A DNA stretch of 64,000 nt from Eutrophobius brisbanensis (GTDB taxonomy: Bacteria; Pseudomonadota; Gammaproteobacteria; Eutrophobiales; Eutrophobiaceae): assembly GCA_038131795.1 (NCBI GenBank), contig JAYPQE010000003.1, positions 2,108,001 through 2,172,000 of the forward strand, given 5' to 3'. This document shows positions 18,281-26,402 of this stretch, piece by piece. Below the pieces are notes generated by a model. It had not been told where the DNA came from and did no database searches. It saw only the letters and a list, made by a program, of their open reading frames with translations. The position numbers and the translations under genes are program-made. Numbering within the stretch: the stretch's first letter is position 1; the number at the start of each line of letters is the position of its first letter.

Positions 18281-18922
18281 TTACTCATTAAATAGAGGAA
18301 ACTTTCCGTTTTCTATAAATCTCAGGGAAAAGGCCGTTACAGTGGGGGACAGTAGCATGCCGAAATGTGACACCTTTAGAACAATATGGTCTTTCATATT
18401 CTCACAAAAGGTCTCTTCAACGCCTACCGTGCCATCATTGGGACGGGGCACACCGGGCACTATCATCCCCAGGCCTAACCTCAAGTTGCCCGCAATACTG
18501 CCCAGTTCGTGAGTACCGTTCCATTTCGGGACATTACCCAGGAGACCGTCCCGGGTGCTTTTGCCCAGCAGGATCTTTCCAAATGGTAACCGGGCAATCT
18601 GATGGGCGGCGTAACTGGGTTTATGTGGTGTCCCCAATGTGACTACCCGCCCTGGTTTCTGATCCGGATAGAGAAAAAATAGATGACGGATCACCAGCCC
18701 CCCAAGGCTATGGCAGATAAAGTGAATGACGGGTGAATCAATTTGTTTTATCTGCTCATATAACAACGCAGCATTTTCCCGGGGTGAGTGGGTGAGGCTG
18801 TTATACCGGAAGTGGACGACCTGGTAGCCCTGGTATCTGATACGTCTGGCAATCAACGACATGTCCATGCCATTCATCCACAAGCCATGGACCAGCAGGA
18901 CCGACTGATTTTTATATTCCAC
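18281..18922 (-). CDS. Alpha/beta-hydrolase, PGAP1/lipase-like
   Basis: 213 residues. The oxyanion motif LLVHGLWMNG is at the N-terminus, the nucleophile elbow is CHSLGG (about 88-93), a probable acid is in PRPNDGTVGVEE and a probable base is in SHFGM. This is a small esterase/lipase without signal peptide, presumably cytoplasmic; substrate unknown. It is inserted between yebC and nadA, co-directional with both. Confidence 0.8.
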   Translation of the reverse strand: MEYKNQSVLLVHGLWMNGMDMSLIARRIRYQGYQVVHFRYNSLTHSPRENAALLYEQIKQIDSPVIHFICHSLGGLVIRHLFFLYPDQKPGRVVTLGTPHKPSYAAHQIARLPFGKILLGKSTRDGLLGNVPKWNGTHELGSIAGNLRLGLGMIVPGVPRPNDGTVGVEETFCENMKDHIVLKVSHFGMLLSPTVTAFSLRFIENGKFPLFNE

Positions 18923-19022
18923 GTTAATTATAATTTTTTGTGATGGTTCAGGATTCCAATATGATTGGACTGGTTGAAATGATATTACTTGTACATTTTC
19001 ACATATAACGTTTTACACACTG

Positions 19023-20099
19023 TCATGCATCGTTGTTACCGTAGATTTCCTGGTTTTGTTGTCTGGAAAAATCCAGCAGGCGCTTGATGGGCACCCTTGC
19101 CTTCTCTACGATATCCATATCGACATGGATCTCATTTTTACCCTGTTCCAGTGAATCTGCCAGTTTGCCGAGACTGTTCATGGCCATCCAGGGGCAGTGG
19201 GCGCAGCTCTTACAGGTAGCGCTCTTACCTGCTGTTGGGGCCTCGATAAATTCCTTGTCAGGTGCCGCCTGGCGCATCTTGTAAAAGATGCCCCGATCAG
19301 TGGCGACAATAAATTTCTTTGCATCCATCTCTGTTACCGCTTTTATGACTGCGGTAGTTGAGCCTACCAGATCAGCATGCTGTATGACCGAGGCGGGTGA
19401 CTCGGGGTGGACAAGTACCTTTGCATCAGGGTGTTGTTGTTTGAGTGCCAGTAATTCTGCGCCCTTGAACTCCTCGTGAACAATGCAGCTGCCTTGCCAG
19501 AGCATCATGTCTGCGCCGGTCTGGGTTTTGACATAATCCCCCAGGTACATATCCGGCGCCCAGATTAATTTTTCGCCCTTGGCATGTAGGTGGGTTACTA
19601 CGTCCACGGCACTGCCTGAGGTCACCATCCAGTCGGCCCTTGCTTTCACCGCTGCGCTGGTGTTGGCATAGACCACCACGGTTCGGTCGGGGTACTGATC
19701 GCAAAATGCATTGAACTGATCTGCCGGGCAGCCGATATCCAGTGAACAGGTTGCCTCCAGGTCTGGCATGAGTATGCGTTTCTCAGGGTTCAGGATTTTT
19801 GCGGTCTCACCCATAAAGCGTACCCCGCATACCACCAGGGTAGAGGCCTCGGATTCGTTTCCAAACCGCGCCATGTCCAGAGAGTCTGACACATAACCAC
19901 CCGTTTCATCGGCGAGGTGCTGCAGATCAGGGTCTGTATAGTAATGGGCCACCACCACGGCGTTGTGTTGTTTCAATAAACGACTGATGCGATCTGTCAG
20001 TGATTGTTTCTCATCATCCGCCAGACGTTCGCTAATGGTTTCCGGTACCTTGTCAGAGGGCAACCTGTAATCCGCAAGCGGAGCGTGTAAATTATTCAT
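19023..20099 (-). CDS. nadA: NadA, quinolinate synthase
   Basis: 358 residues. Iron-sulfur enzyme condensing iminoaspartate with dihydroxyacetone phosphate to quinolinate for NAD synthesis. Cluster cysteines fall in ATCSLDIGCPAD and CKSCAHCPWMAMN; the AHYYTDPDLQHLADETGGYVSDS segment is characteristic. It begins 9 bp after the NrtR gene, forming a two-gene operon under a palindromic operator. Confidence 0.97.
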   Translation of the reverse strand: MNNLHAPLADYRLPSDKVPETISERLADDEKQSLTDRISRLLKQHNAVVVAHYYTDPDLQHLADETGGYVSDSLDMARFGNESEASTLVVCGVRFMGETAKILNPEKRILMPDLEATCSLDIGCPADQFNAFCDQYPDRTVVVYANTSAAVKARADWMVTSGSAVDVVTHLHAKGEKLIWAPDMYLGDYVKTQTGADMMLWQGSCIVHEEFKGAELLALKQQHPDAKVLVHPESPASVIQHADLVGSTTAVIKAVTEMDAKKFIVATDRGIFYKMRQAAPDKEFIEAPTAGKSATCKSCAHCPWMAMNSLGKLADSLEQGKNEIHVDMDIVEKARVPIKRLLDFSRQQNQEIYGNNDA

Positions 20100-20108
20100 T
20101 GGCCTATC

Positions 20109-20774
20109 CTATTTAATTATTTCAACCGTACCTTGTGATTTAAACGTGTATAGCCTGGCCGGCCGATGTTTACCGTCCCGGCGCTTTTCGCCTGTGTCAT
20201 TGATGCCATTGAAGGTCAGTACGCGTTTTCTAAAATTACGTTTGTCCAAGGGCGTGCCCTTGATTATCTCGTAGACCCGCTGCAATTCGCTCAAGGTAAA
20301 TTTATCGGGCATGAAGTTCAGGCCTATAGTGGAGTAGTCCATCTTTGCCGCCAGGCGCTGTCTTGCCAGGCCTACTATCTGCCGATGATCAAAGGCCAGA
20401 TCAGGCAGGGCAGAGCAGGCATGCCATTCTGCCTTGCTGGCGTCACTGTCCGGGCGAATATGCAATTTGTCTATGGGCACCAGCGCATAATAGGCGACTG
20501 AAATGACACGCTCCCGGGGATCACGGTCGGGCCTGCCAAAGGTATAGAGTTGTTCGAGATACACTCCGGTTACGCCGGTTTCTTTTTTTAGTTCTCTGAG
20601 GGCCGCAGTCTCCAGGTCTTCATCAATATCAACAAAACCTCCGGGTAACGCCCAGCACCCCTTATGAGGGTCATTGGAACGCTCGATGAGCAATACCTTG
20701 AGTTTGTTATCTTCCAGGGTAAAGATCACGATGTCCGTGGTCACAGTCGGGTGTGGATAATCGTACTGAAACAT
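20109..20774 (-). CDS. nrtR: NrtR-type Nudix-related transcriptional regulator of NAD synthesis
   Basis: 221 residues: an N-terminal Nudix domain (about 10-140) and a C-terminal winged helix (about 150-215, with FTLSELQRVYEII and DKRNFRKRVL). The Nudix box GGFVDIDEDLETAALRELKKE has Lys where the first Glu of the EE pair is expected, consistent with a ligand-sensing rather than hydrolytic domain. NrtR proteins bind ADP-ribose and repress NAD-synthesis genes. Position directly upstream of nadA, with an inverted repeat ahead of the operon, fits autoregulation plus nadA control. Confidence 0.88.
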   Translation of the reverse strand: MFQYDYPHPTVTTDIVIFTLEDNKLKVLLIERSNDPHKGCWALPGGFVDIDEDLETAALRELKKETGVTGVYLEQLYTFGRPDRDPRERVISVAYYALVPIDKLHIRPDSDASKAEWHACSALPDLAFDHRQIVGLARQRLAAKMDYSTIGLNFMPDKFTLSELQRVYEIIKGTPLDKRNFRKRVLTFNGINDTGEKRRDGKHRPARLYTFKSQGTVEIIK

Positions 20775-20785
20775 GGCCTCAACTA

Positions 20786-20826
20786 AGTGTAATATTTAAA
20801 CCAAATATTAGTGTATATTTTACACT
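20786..20826. promoter_or_regulatory. Probable NrtR operator
   Basis: Between nrtR and aspS. A perfect inverted repeat AGTGTA (20810-20815) / TACACT (20821-20826) with a 5-base spacer lies 36 bp upstream of the nrtR start. Another AGTGTA occurs at 20786-20791. Such AGTGTA half-sites with dyad symmetry are the type of site reported for NrtR regulators. Its placement upstream of nrtR-nadA supports autoregulation. Confidence 0.65.
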
Positions 20827-20845
20827 TTATCAAACTGTCAGGCGT

Positions 20846-22624
20846 TTATTCCTGTTTTGTACGCTTTGCCGGGCGAATCCCCAGCTCTTTTAGCTGGGCA
20901 TCTGAGGCCGCAGACGGGGCAGTGGTGAGCAGGCAACTTGCAGTCTGGGTCTTGGGAAAGGCAATGACATCTCGTATAGAGCTTGAGCCGGTCATGAGCA
21001 TGACAATTCGATCCAAGCCAAAGGCGATGCCGCCGTGCGGAGGGCAACCATAGTCCAGGGCAGAGATAAGAAAACCGAACTTTTCTTTGGCCTCTTCATC
21101 ACCGATTCCCAGCACGTCCAATGCCGCCATTTGCATCTCGGGGTTGTGAATACGAATGGAGCCGCCGCCTATCTCGCTGCCATTCAATACCAGGTCATAG
21201 GCCCTGGACAGGCCGCTACCGGGGTCCTGTTTCAATGCCTCGATATTTTCCGATTGCGGTGCGGTAAACGGGTGATGCAAGGGGTCCCAGCGTTTTTCCG
21301 GCTCGTTGTATTCAAACATGGGGAAGTCATAGATCCAGACCGGCGCCCAGTCTCCCTGCAGAAGCCCCAGGTCTTCTCCCAGTTTGTCCCTGAGCGCACC
21401 CAGGGAATCATTCACGACCTTCTTCTTATCTGCGCCAAAAAACACCACATCCCCGGTCCTGGCCCCGACACGTTTGAGGACTTCCTGTACCTTGTCTTCA
21501 GGCAGGAACTTCAGGATGGGAGACTGCAATCCTTTCATACCTTGTTCGATGTCATTGATCTTGATATAGGCAAGACCCCTGGCGCCATAACGGCTGACAT
21601 AATCAGTATAATCATCAATTTGTTTACGAGTGAGGGTGTTGCCGTTTGGCAGGCACAAGGCGGCAACCCGGCCATTTTCTTTCTTTGCCGGTTCAGCGAA
21701 TACCTTGAATTCCACATCTGCCATAAGATCACTGATTTCCACCAGTTCAAGCGGGTTTCTGAGATCCGGCCTGTCACTGCCAAAACGCTCCACCGCCTCG
21801 GCATAACTCATGCGTGGAAAAGGATCACCAAGAGAGATATTTAATATCTCCTTGAACAAATTCCGGATCATGTTTTCCATGATGCCCATGATCTCCGTCT
21901 CGTCCACGAAAGACATCTCAATATCCAGCTGGGTAAATTCCGGCTGGCGATCTGCTCTTAAGTCCTCGTCGCGAAAGCAACGGACGATCTGGTAATAACG
22001 ATCCATGCCTGACATCATCAATAATTGCTTGAACAGCTGTGGTGACTGGGGCAGGGCAAAAAATTCGCCGGGGTGGGTGCGGCTGGGGACCAGGTAATCC
22101 CTGGCGCCTTCCGGTGTGGCCCGGGTCAGCATGGGGGTTTCTATCTCAAGGAAACCCCTGCCATCAAGATAGTCACGCAACGCCCTGGCGATCTTACTGC
22201 GTAGGCGTATGTTACGCTGCATGACTGGCCGTCTCAGATCCACATAACGGTATCGAAGGCGTATGTCATCATGCACGTGCTCTTCATCCAGCTGGAACGG
22301 AGGCGTCAGCGCATTGTTGAGAATTTCTATAGAATATCCCAGTACTTCTACCTCGCCTGTCGGTAAATCCGGGTTGACTGTACCTTGTGGTCTATGGCGT
22401 ACCTTGCCGGTGATTTGAATGACATATTCGTTTCTGACTGAGTCTGCAATGGCAAAGGATTCTGCTCGATCGGGGTCAAAGACAATCTGAGCCAAGCCTT
22501 CCCGGTCCCGAAGATCGATGAATATCACGCCGCCATGGTCACGGCGACGGTGAACCCAGCCACACAGGGTGATCTCCTGATCTATCAGGCTGGTGTTGAT
22601 TTCTCCACAGTAACAACTACGCAT
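20846..22624 (-). CDS. aspS: AspS, aspartyl-tRNA synthetase
   Basis: 592 residues, bacterial-type length including the GAD insertion. N-terminal OB anticodon-binding domain (CGWVHRRRDHGGVIFIDLRD), class II motif 2 around YYQIVRCFRDEDLRADRQPEFTQ and motif 3 GIAFGLDRIVMLMTG. Essential translation enzyme. It follows the DUF502 gene by about 34 bp on the same strand; the fmdB-DUF502-aspS order is common in Gammaproteobacteria. Confidence 0.97.
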   Translation of the reverse strand: MRSCYCGEINTSLIDQEITLCGWVHRRRDHGGVIFIDLRDREGLAQIVFDPDRAESFAIADSVRNEYVIQITGKVRHRPQGTVNPDLPTGEVEVLGYSIEILNNALTPPFQLDEEHVHDDIRLRYRYVDLRRPVMQRNIRLRSKIARALRDYLDGRGFLEIETPMLTRATPEGARDYLVPSRTHPGEFFALPQSPQLFKQLLMMSGMDRYYQIVRCFRDEDLRADRQPEFTQLDIEMSFVDETEIMGIMENMIRNLFKEILNISLGDPFPRMSYAEAVERFGSDRPDLRNPLELVEISDLMADVEFKVFAEPAKKENGRVAALCLPNGNTLTRKQIDDYTDYVSRYGARGLAYIKINDIEQGMKGLQSPILKFLPEDKVQEVLKRVGARTGDVVFFGADKKKVVNDSLGALRDKLGEDLGLLQGDWAPVWIYDFPMFEYNEPEKRWDPLHHPFTAPQSENIEALKQDPGSGLSRAYDLVLNGSEIGGGSIRIHNPEMQMAALDVLGIGDEEAKEKFGFLISALDYGCPPHGGIAFGLDRIVMLMTGSSSIRDVIAFPKTQTASCLLTTAPSAASDAQLKELGIRPAKRTKQE

Positions 22625-22658
22625 TTTCTTAACTTATTCCGGCAAAAAAGGGGGCATC

Positions 22659-23315
22659 TTACGAGGCAGAGGGGGTTTTAGCAACTCTATTCTCTTTTAG
22701 AATGGCCCGCATCTCATTTTCAGGGAGGATGACGCCAATAGACATGATCATCTTAAAAGCCTCCTCAACCTTGATATCCAGTTCAATTACCTTGCTAGAT
22801 TCTACCAGGATCAAAAATCATGTGGTGGGGTTGGGGGTGGTGGAGACAAACACCGATACCAGGCCGCCTGTAAAGGGCTCTGATTTTATATCGATGTCAC
22901 TGTTGGTAAGAAAGCCAAAGCTCCACAGGCCGCCCGATGGGAATTCTACCAGCACCACCTTTCTGAATGATTTGTTATCTGACGACAAGAGGGTGGTTGC
23001 GATCTGCTTGAAGGCATTATAGATATTTCGTACCAATGGGATCCTGCCCAACAGGCCTTCCCAGAGATCGACCACCTGGCGTCCCACCAGGTTGGCCGCC
23101 AGTGCCCCGGTGAGTATCAGCACTGCCAGCGCCAGGACAATGCCAAGGCCGGGGACCGCTATTCCCCAAAGGTTCTGGGGTTGCAGTCCCTCAGATAATA
23201 GCAGGATGGTCATGTCCATGATGTCGATGACCAGTTTGATAATAAAAAATGTAGCGGCCACCGGGATCCAGACCAAAAGACCGGTAATCAGGTATTTTCT
23301 AAGGGTGGACATCAT
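22659..23315 (-). pseudogene. DUF502 membrane protein interrupted by an in-frame TGA
   Basis: Two hydrophobic segments (about 8-30 and 50-75), then the DUF502 signature GRIPLVRNIYNAFKQI and VFVSTTPNPTT. A TGA at 22818-22820 ends the frame at residue 165. Reading on in the same frame gives FLILVESSKVIELDIKVEEA and MIMSIGVILPE to a TAA at 22659. This is exactly the C-terminus expected for the family, which has NPTSGFL here. The stop sits where glycine is expected, so one GGA-to-TGA change explains it. Full frame: 218 codons, normal family length. It may be a new nonsense mutation, a sequencing error, or a still-functional truncated protein. Confidence 0.8.
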
Positions 23316-23402
23316 AGGGTGAGCATGCCGGAATTCCCGGCAAATGACCAGATCCAGACAGGAGCATATATTAATTGTAAATGAGAGCGCCTATATCCTG
23401 AC

Positions 23403-23750
23403 TTAATCTGATGATGGTGTTGTTTTACTCTTGGCCTCTGTTTTAGGTTTGGATGGGGTATCCGTTTTATTTGCTGTCTTGGATTCTGTGGATTTTGCCG
23501 TTTCGCTACCGCCCTTGCTTTCTCCACCGGAGTTATTGCCGCCTTTATCTGCGCCGCTCTGGGATTTCTTATCTTTAAAGTCGGTGACATACCAGCCAGT
23601 ACCCTTTAGATGAAATGCCGCTGCTGTGACCAGTTTACGTAACTTTTCTTCGTTACAGTCCGGGCAGGTCGTTAACAGGTCATCGGAGATCTTCTGCAGA
23701 ATCTCAAATTTGTGTCCACATGCATCACACTGGTATTCATAAATTGGCAC
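23403..23750 (-). CDS. FmdB-family zinc ribbon protein
   Basis: 115 residues. N-terminal zinc ribbon MPIYEYQCDACGHKFE with the second Cys pair in CPDCNEE, then KGTGWYVTDFKDK, as in FmdB/YfgF-like putative regulatory proteins. The C-terminal half is a low-complexity Lys/Ser/Thr/Gly tail (about 60-115). It heads the fmdB-DUF502-aspS group. Function unknown. Confidence 0.88.
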   Translation of the reverse strand: MPIYEYQCDACGHKFEILQKISDDLLTTCPDCNEEKLRKLVTAAAFHLKGTGWYVTDFKDKKSQSGADKGGNNSGGESKGGSETAKSTESKTANKTDTPSKPKTEAKSKTTPSSD

Positions 23751-23958
23751 AGCATATCCCTCGGTTAGTTTTTGACATGGGCAAAATAGGGACAGGGCGG
23801 GAGAAAATCAAGATGAATATTTAGATTTTTGCCCAAAAGGGCCGGTTTTGGGTTTATCCAGCCTGCATTCTTAGGTATTATCGCCCCTCTAAGGCAAGTC
23901 GTGAGTGACCAAGTGCAATTATTCATTCTTATATCTATTCACTTGGAACTGTCATATA

Positions 23959-24034
23959 GGGCCGTTAGCTCAGTCGGTAGAGCATCTGACTTTTAATCAG
24001 GTGGTCGTAGGTTCGATCCCTACACGGCCCACCA
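23959..24034 (+). tRNA. tRNA-Lys (anticodon TTT)
   Basis: 76 nt cloverleaf with encoded CCA. Acceptor stem GGGCCGT pairs with ACGGCCC; D-loop TAGCTCAGTCGGTAGAGCA; anticodon stem CTGAC-loop TTTTAA-TCAG with anticodon TTT; T-arm GTAGG-TTCGATC-CCTAC. Stands alone, not in a tRNA cluster. No integrase or att duplication is seen beside it. Confidence 0.98.
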
Positions 24035-24082
24035 TTCTTTACAAAGCGCTGACCGAAGTATTGTTCAAAATTCTGTATGACT

Positions 24083-24316
24083 TTAGTCTTGAAATACTTC
24101 AACGTCCGGGGAGATTAATATCTCCAGTTCATACGTGGCCACAGGTATCTGTGCTTCCTGGCCGTCTTCCCTGGTAAATATCCAGTGGGTTTGATCCCAG
24201 TTACCCGGCCTGTAACCGTATGCTCCACCAAACAAATAGTTGTAACTGCCTGAATCTAATGTGTGTTCAGATCCGTCCTCGGTGTAGTGGACAGGGTTTT
24301 TGACTAATATCTTCAC
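24083..24316 (-). CDS. Small protein of unknown function
   Basis: 77 residues from GTG 24316, with AAGGTGA upstream as a weak ribosome site. The sequence is acidic, aromatic-rich and without membrane segment; it contains SYNYLFGGAYGYRPGNWDQTHWIF and looks like a folded soluble domain. I do not recognise the family. It sits between the tRNA and a sulfotransferase pseudogene. It could be a genuine orphan gene or a remnant. Confidence 0.5.
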   Translation of the reverse strand: MKILVKNPVHYTEDGSEHTLDSGSYNYLFGGAYGYRPGNWDQTHWIFTREDGQEAQIPVATYELEILISPDVEVFQD

Positions 24317-24384
24317 TCTTCTCGGTCACCTTATGGTTTTTCTGCTCTAGTGGATTGATGAAAAATAATCTTCGGGTTTGTTTT

Positions 24385-24433
24385 GTAAAAGTACATTTGA
24401 TTGCTTAATCATATCAAGTAAGTGTACTTTTAC
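24385..24433. repeat. 11-bp perfect inverted repeat in intergenic gap
   Basis: GTAAAAGTACA (24385-24395) and its complement TGTACTTTTAC (24423-24433) are separated by 27 bases, in the gap between the small orphan gene and the sulfotransferase pseudogene. It could be an operator-like dyad or the trace of a small element. The rest of 24317-24528 shows no gene. Confidence 0.5.
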
Positions 24434-24528
24434 CAATTGGGACGGCCAACCCGGTCTGATTTTTAATTACAGCAATTAATAAGTTAACAGGATATGGATG
24501 ATTAATTTCTGTACGTCCCGCAATTATA

Positions 24529-25302
24529 TCATTCCCTGGTATATCCATACCTGTCCAGAATATCTCCATAGCGGTCATTAAATATCCTGGTGAGTTCTGG
24601 GGTAAAGTGTTTTCGCCACTGTCCACTATTGGGATCGCGGATGTGTTTTACTTCTGAGAGTTTGTTTTTTGCACTGAGGCGTTTTGCCAGTCGGCTTCCC
24701 AGGTATCTGGTTGTGAAAGGAAGTCCAAAAAATGACAGGATCTTCCAGTATGTCCATGCTTCTTTGCCAAGGATGTCCTCATACCTGAAGAGGATGACCC
24801 GTGGGTCTTGCTCCGGCCACTCCATCATGCTCTGTTAGTGGTATTTTCAAAAATCAATTTCGGCCAGCAAGCCCTCTTCCAGCGAGGCCTCATTCAGGTA
24901 TCCGGTGAGCGAATACCCTGAGGGTAAGTTGGTGGGCACGCATCCTCTAACCTTCTTCCAGGCCGGATGGTCTTCTGTTGGATCGACAGTTTTACACCAG
25001 GGTTCCGCAGCACGTTTGTGGTAGTAATAACCGGACATGATGAGATCTCGCGGGTCACGTATTACCCGCACGACGCGGATATCGTCAAAGCGATCCAGAT
25101 CAATGTAATTTCCACTTAGCGAGCAAATATCAAATTACCGGCATTCATCGTAGAAGAGATCCAGCTTATGATGGAAATGCTTGAATGTTTTAATTGCAGA
25201 TCGATCCTGTTCACACAGCCTGATGTAGACCTTTTTCGAATAGTTGGTTAGGCATTTGTGCAGTCCTGCATGGACGCGGATCTTGCCGGCAATGGGTTCC
25301 AT
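24529..25302 (-). pseudogene. Sulfotransferase-family pseudogene with three in-frame stops
   Basis: A single reading frame of 257 codons encodes a recognisable sulfotransferase. It has VHAGLHKCLTNY near the N-terminus (position of the PAPS 5'-phosphosulfate loop), VIRDPRDLIMSGYYYHKR (the 3'-phosphate-binding RDPRD motif) and LFRYEDILG in the C-terminal half. The frame is broken by TAA at 25135-25137, TGA at 24847-24849 and TAA at 24835-24837, with no frameshift. The longest fragments are 74 and 99 residues. The product would have transferred sulfate from PAPS to an unknown acceptor. Confidence 0.8.
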
Positions 25303-25362
25303 TACAATGTCGTAGGTTTCTGTTAATTATGGTGGCGGATTGCTGCCACCACATGTCATTAA

Positions 25363-26226
25363 TTAATGTTTGTTTATAAATTCCAGTACTGCCTCATTAA
25401 ATATATTCGGCGTCTCCCAGAATACGGAATGTCCGGCCATGGGCACCACCAGGGTCTCAGCATGAGGCACACGATCAGAAAAATATCTGGACATGGCCGC
25501 GGGGGAGGCAAGGTCTGCGCCGCCCCGGATGATCAATACCGGTGTCGTTACCTTCTCAATTGCTTCAAAGGTAAGGGTCTGTTTCAAGGGTTGCGAATCC
25601 ATCAAGGGTCCGGGTGGCCTGCTGTAATGCTCAAGCTCCACCCAGCGTTTGGTGCCTTCCGGGTTGGTTGCGCGGTACTCTGGACCAAGCTCACGGAACT
25701 CCGGGGGCAATTCGTCCCATTGCGACGGCTGCAGGCTTCTTACCAGGTTACGGTACGCTGGTTCTGCCACCCGGCCGGAGTTATTGGCAATGACCATGCT
25801 ATAGAGTCTTTCTGGATACGACAGCGACAGGTCCCAGGTGATAGATCCGCCTGCGGCGGTGGCCACTACATGAAATTTATCAATATTCAGGTTGTCCATT
25901 AAGCCGATTAAATCATCCGCGGCGGTACCGGGTTGGGGCCCTGATTCGTCCACAATGGATCTGCCCCAGCCACGACGCTCTACAGCAATGACACGATACC
26001 CGGCGTCGGTAAATGCCGGTAGCTGGAATTGCCAAAAGCGGTTATTACCTGTTGCCGCGTGCATAAGTACGATGACCTCGCCTGACCCGCCGGTATCTTC
26101 ATACCAGAGTTTTACCCCGGGCAAGTCCATGTGACCTGCAAATGCGGTTGCCTGGGAATAGGCATTCGAGAAACAGGCCAGCAGTAAATACAAAAACAGT
26201 AAACGTAGGCCGGATAATTTACTCAT
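25363..26226 (-). CDS. Secreted alpha/beta-hydrolase-fold protein lacking the nucleophile
   Basis: 287 residues with a signal peptide (cleavage near SNAYSQA, about 24). The fold is clear: VIVLMHAATGNNRFWQ, VIAVERRGWGRS, a later acid region RGGADLASP and the base in MAGHSVFWE. However, the nucleophile elbow reads ATAAGGS, where active enzymes have GxSxGG, so alanine occupies the nucleophile position. It may be inactive as a hydrolase or use different chemistry. Periplasmic or secreted; substrate unknown. Confidence 0.75.
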   Translation of the reverse strand: MSKLSGLRLLFLYLLLACFSNAYSQATAFAGHMDLPGVKLWYEDTGGSGEVIVLMHAATGNNRFWQFQLPAFTDAGYRVIAVERRGWGRSIVDESGPQPGTAADDLIGLMDNLNIDKFHVVATAAGGSITWDLSLSYPERLYSMVIANNSGRVAEPAYRNLVRSLQPSQWDELPPEFRELGPEYRATNPEGTKRWVELEHYSRPPGPLMDSQPLKQTLTFEAIEKVTTPVLIIRGGADLASPAAMSRYFSDRVPHAETLVVPMAGHSVFWETPNIFNEAVLEFINKH

Positions 26227-26402
26227 TTAAAATTCTCCTTTGATATTAAACATAAACTTAGCATATTTTGTACTGTCCTCTCACGCTAAAGGTGATAACC
26301 GTCAGGGAACCCGTGCTTGTTCAGTCCGAATGATCTGTCTATATTGTATGTAATTACTGGGTTCATAAATCTGAAACCATCACGATTAGCGGGGGAGATG
26401 CT

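Noticed and set aside
21035..21844. 269-codon open frame antisense to aspS
   Set aside because: Fully inside the conserved aspS gene on the other strand; no recognisable domain.
23959..25302. Genomic island inserted at the tRNA-Lys
   Set aside because: No integrase and no duplicated tRNA 3' end found downstream; the accessory genes alone do not establish an island.
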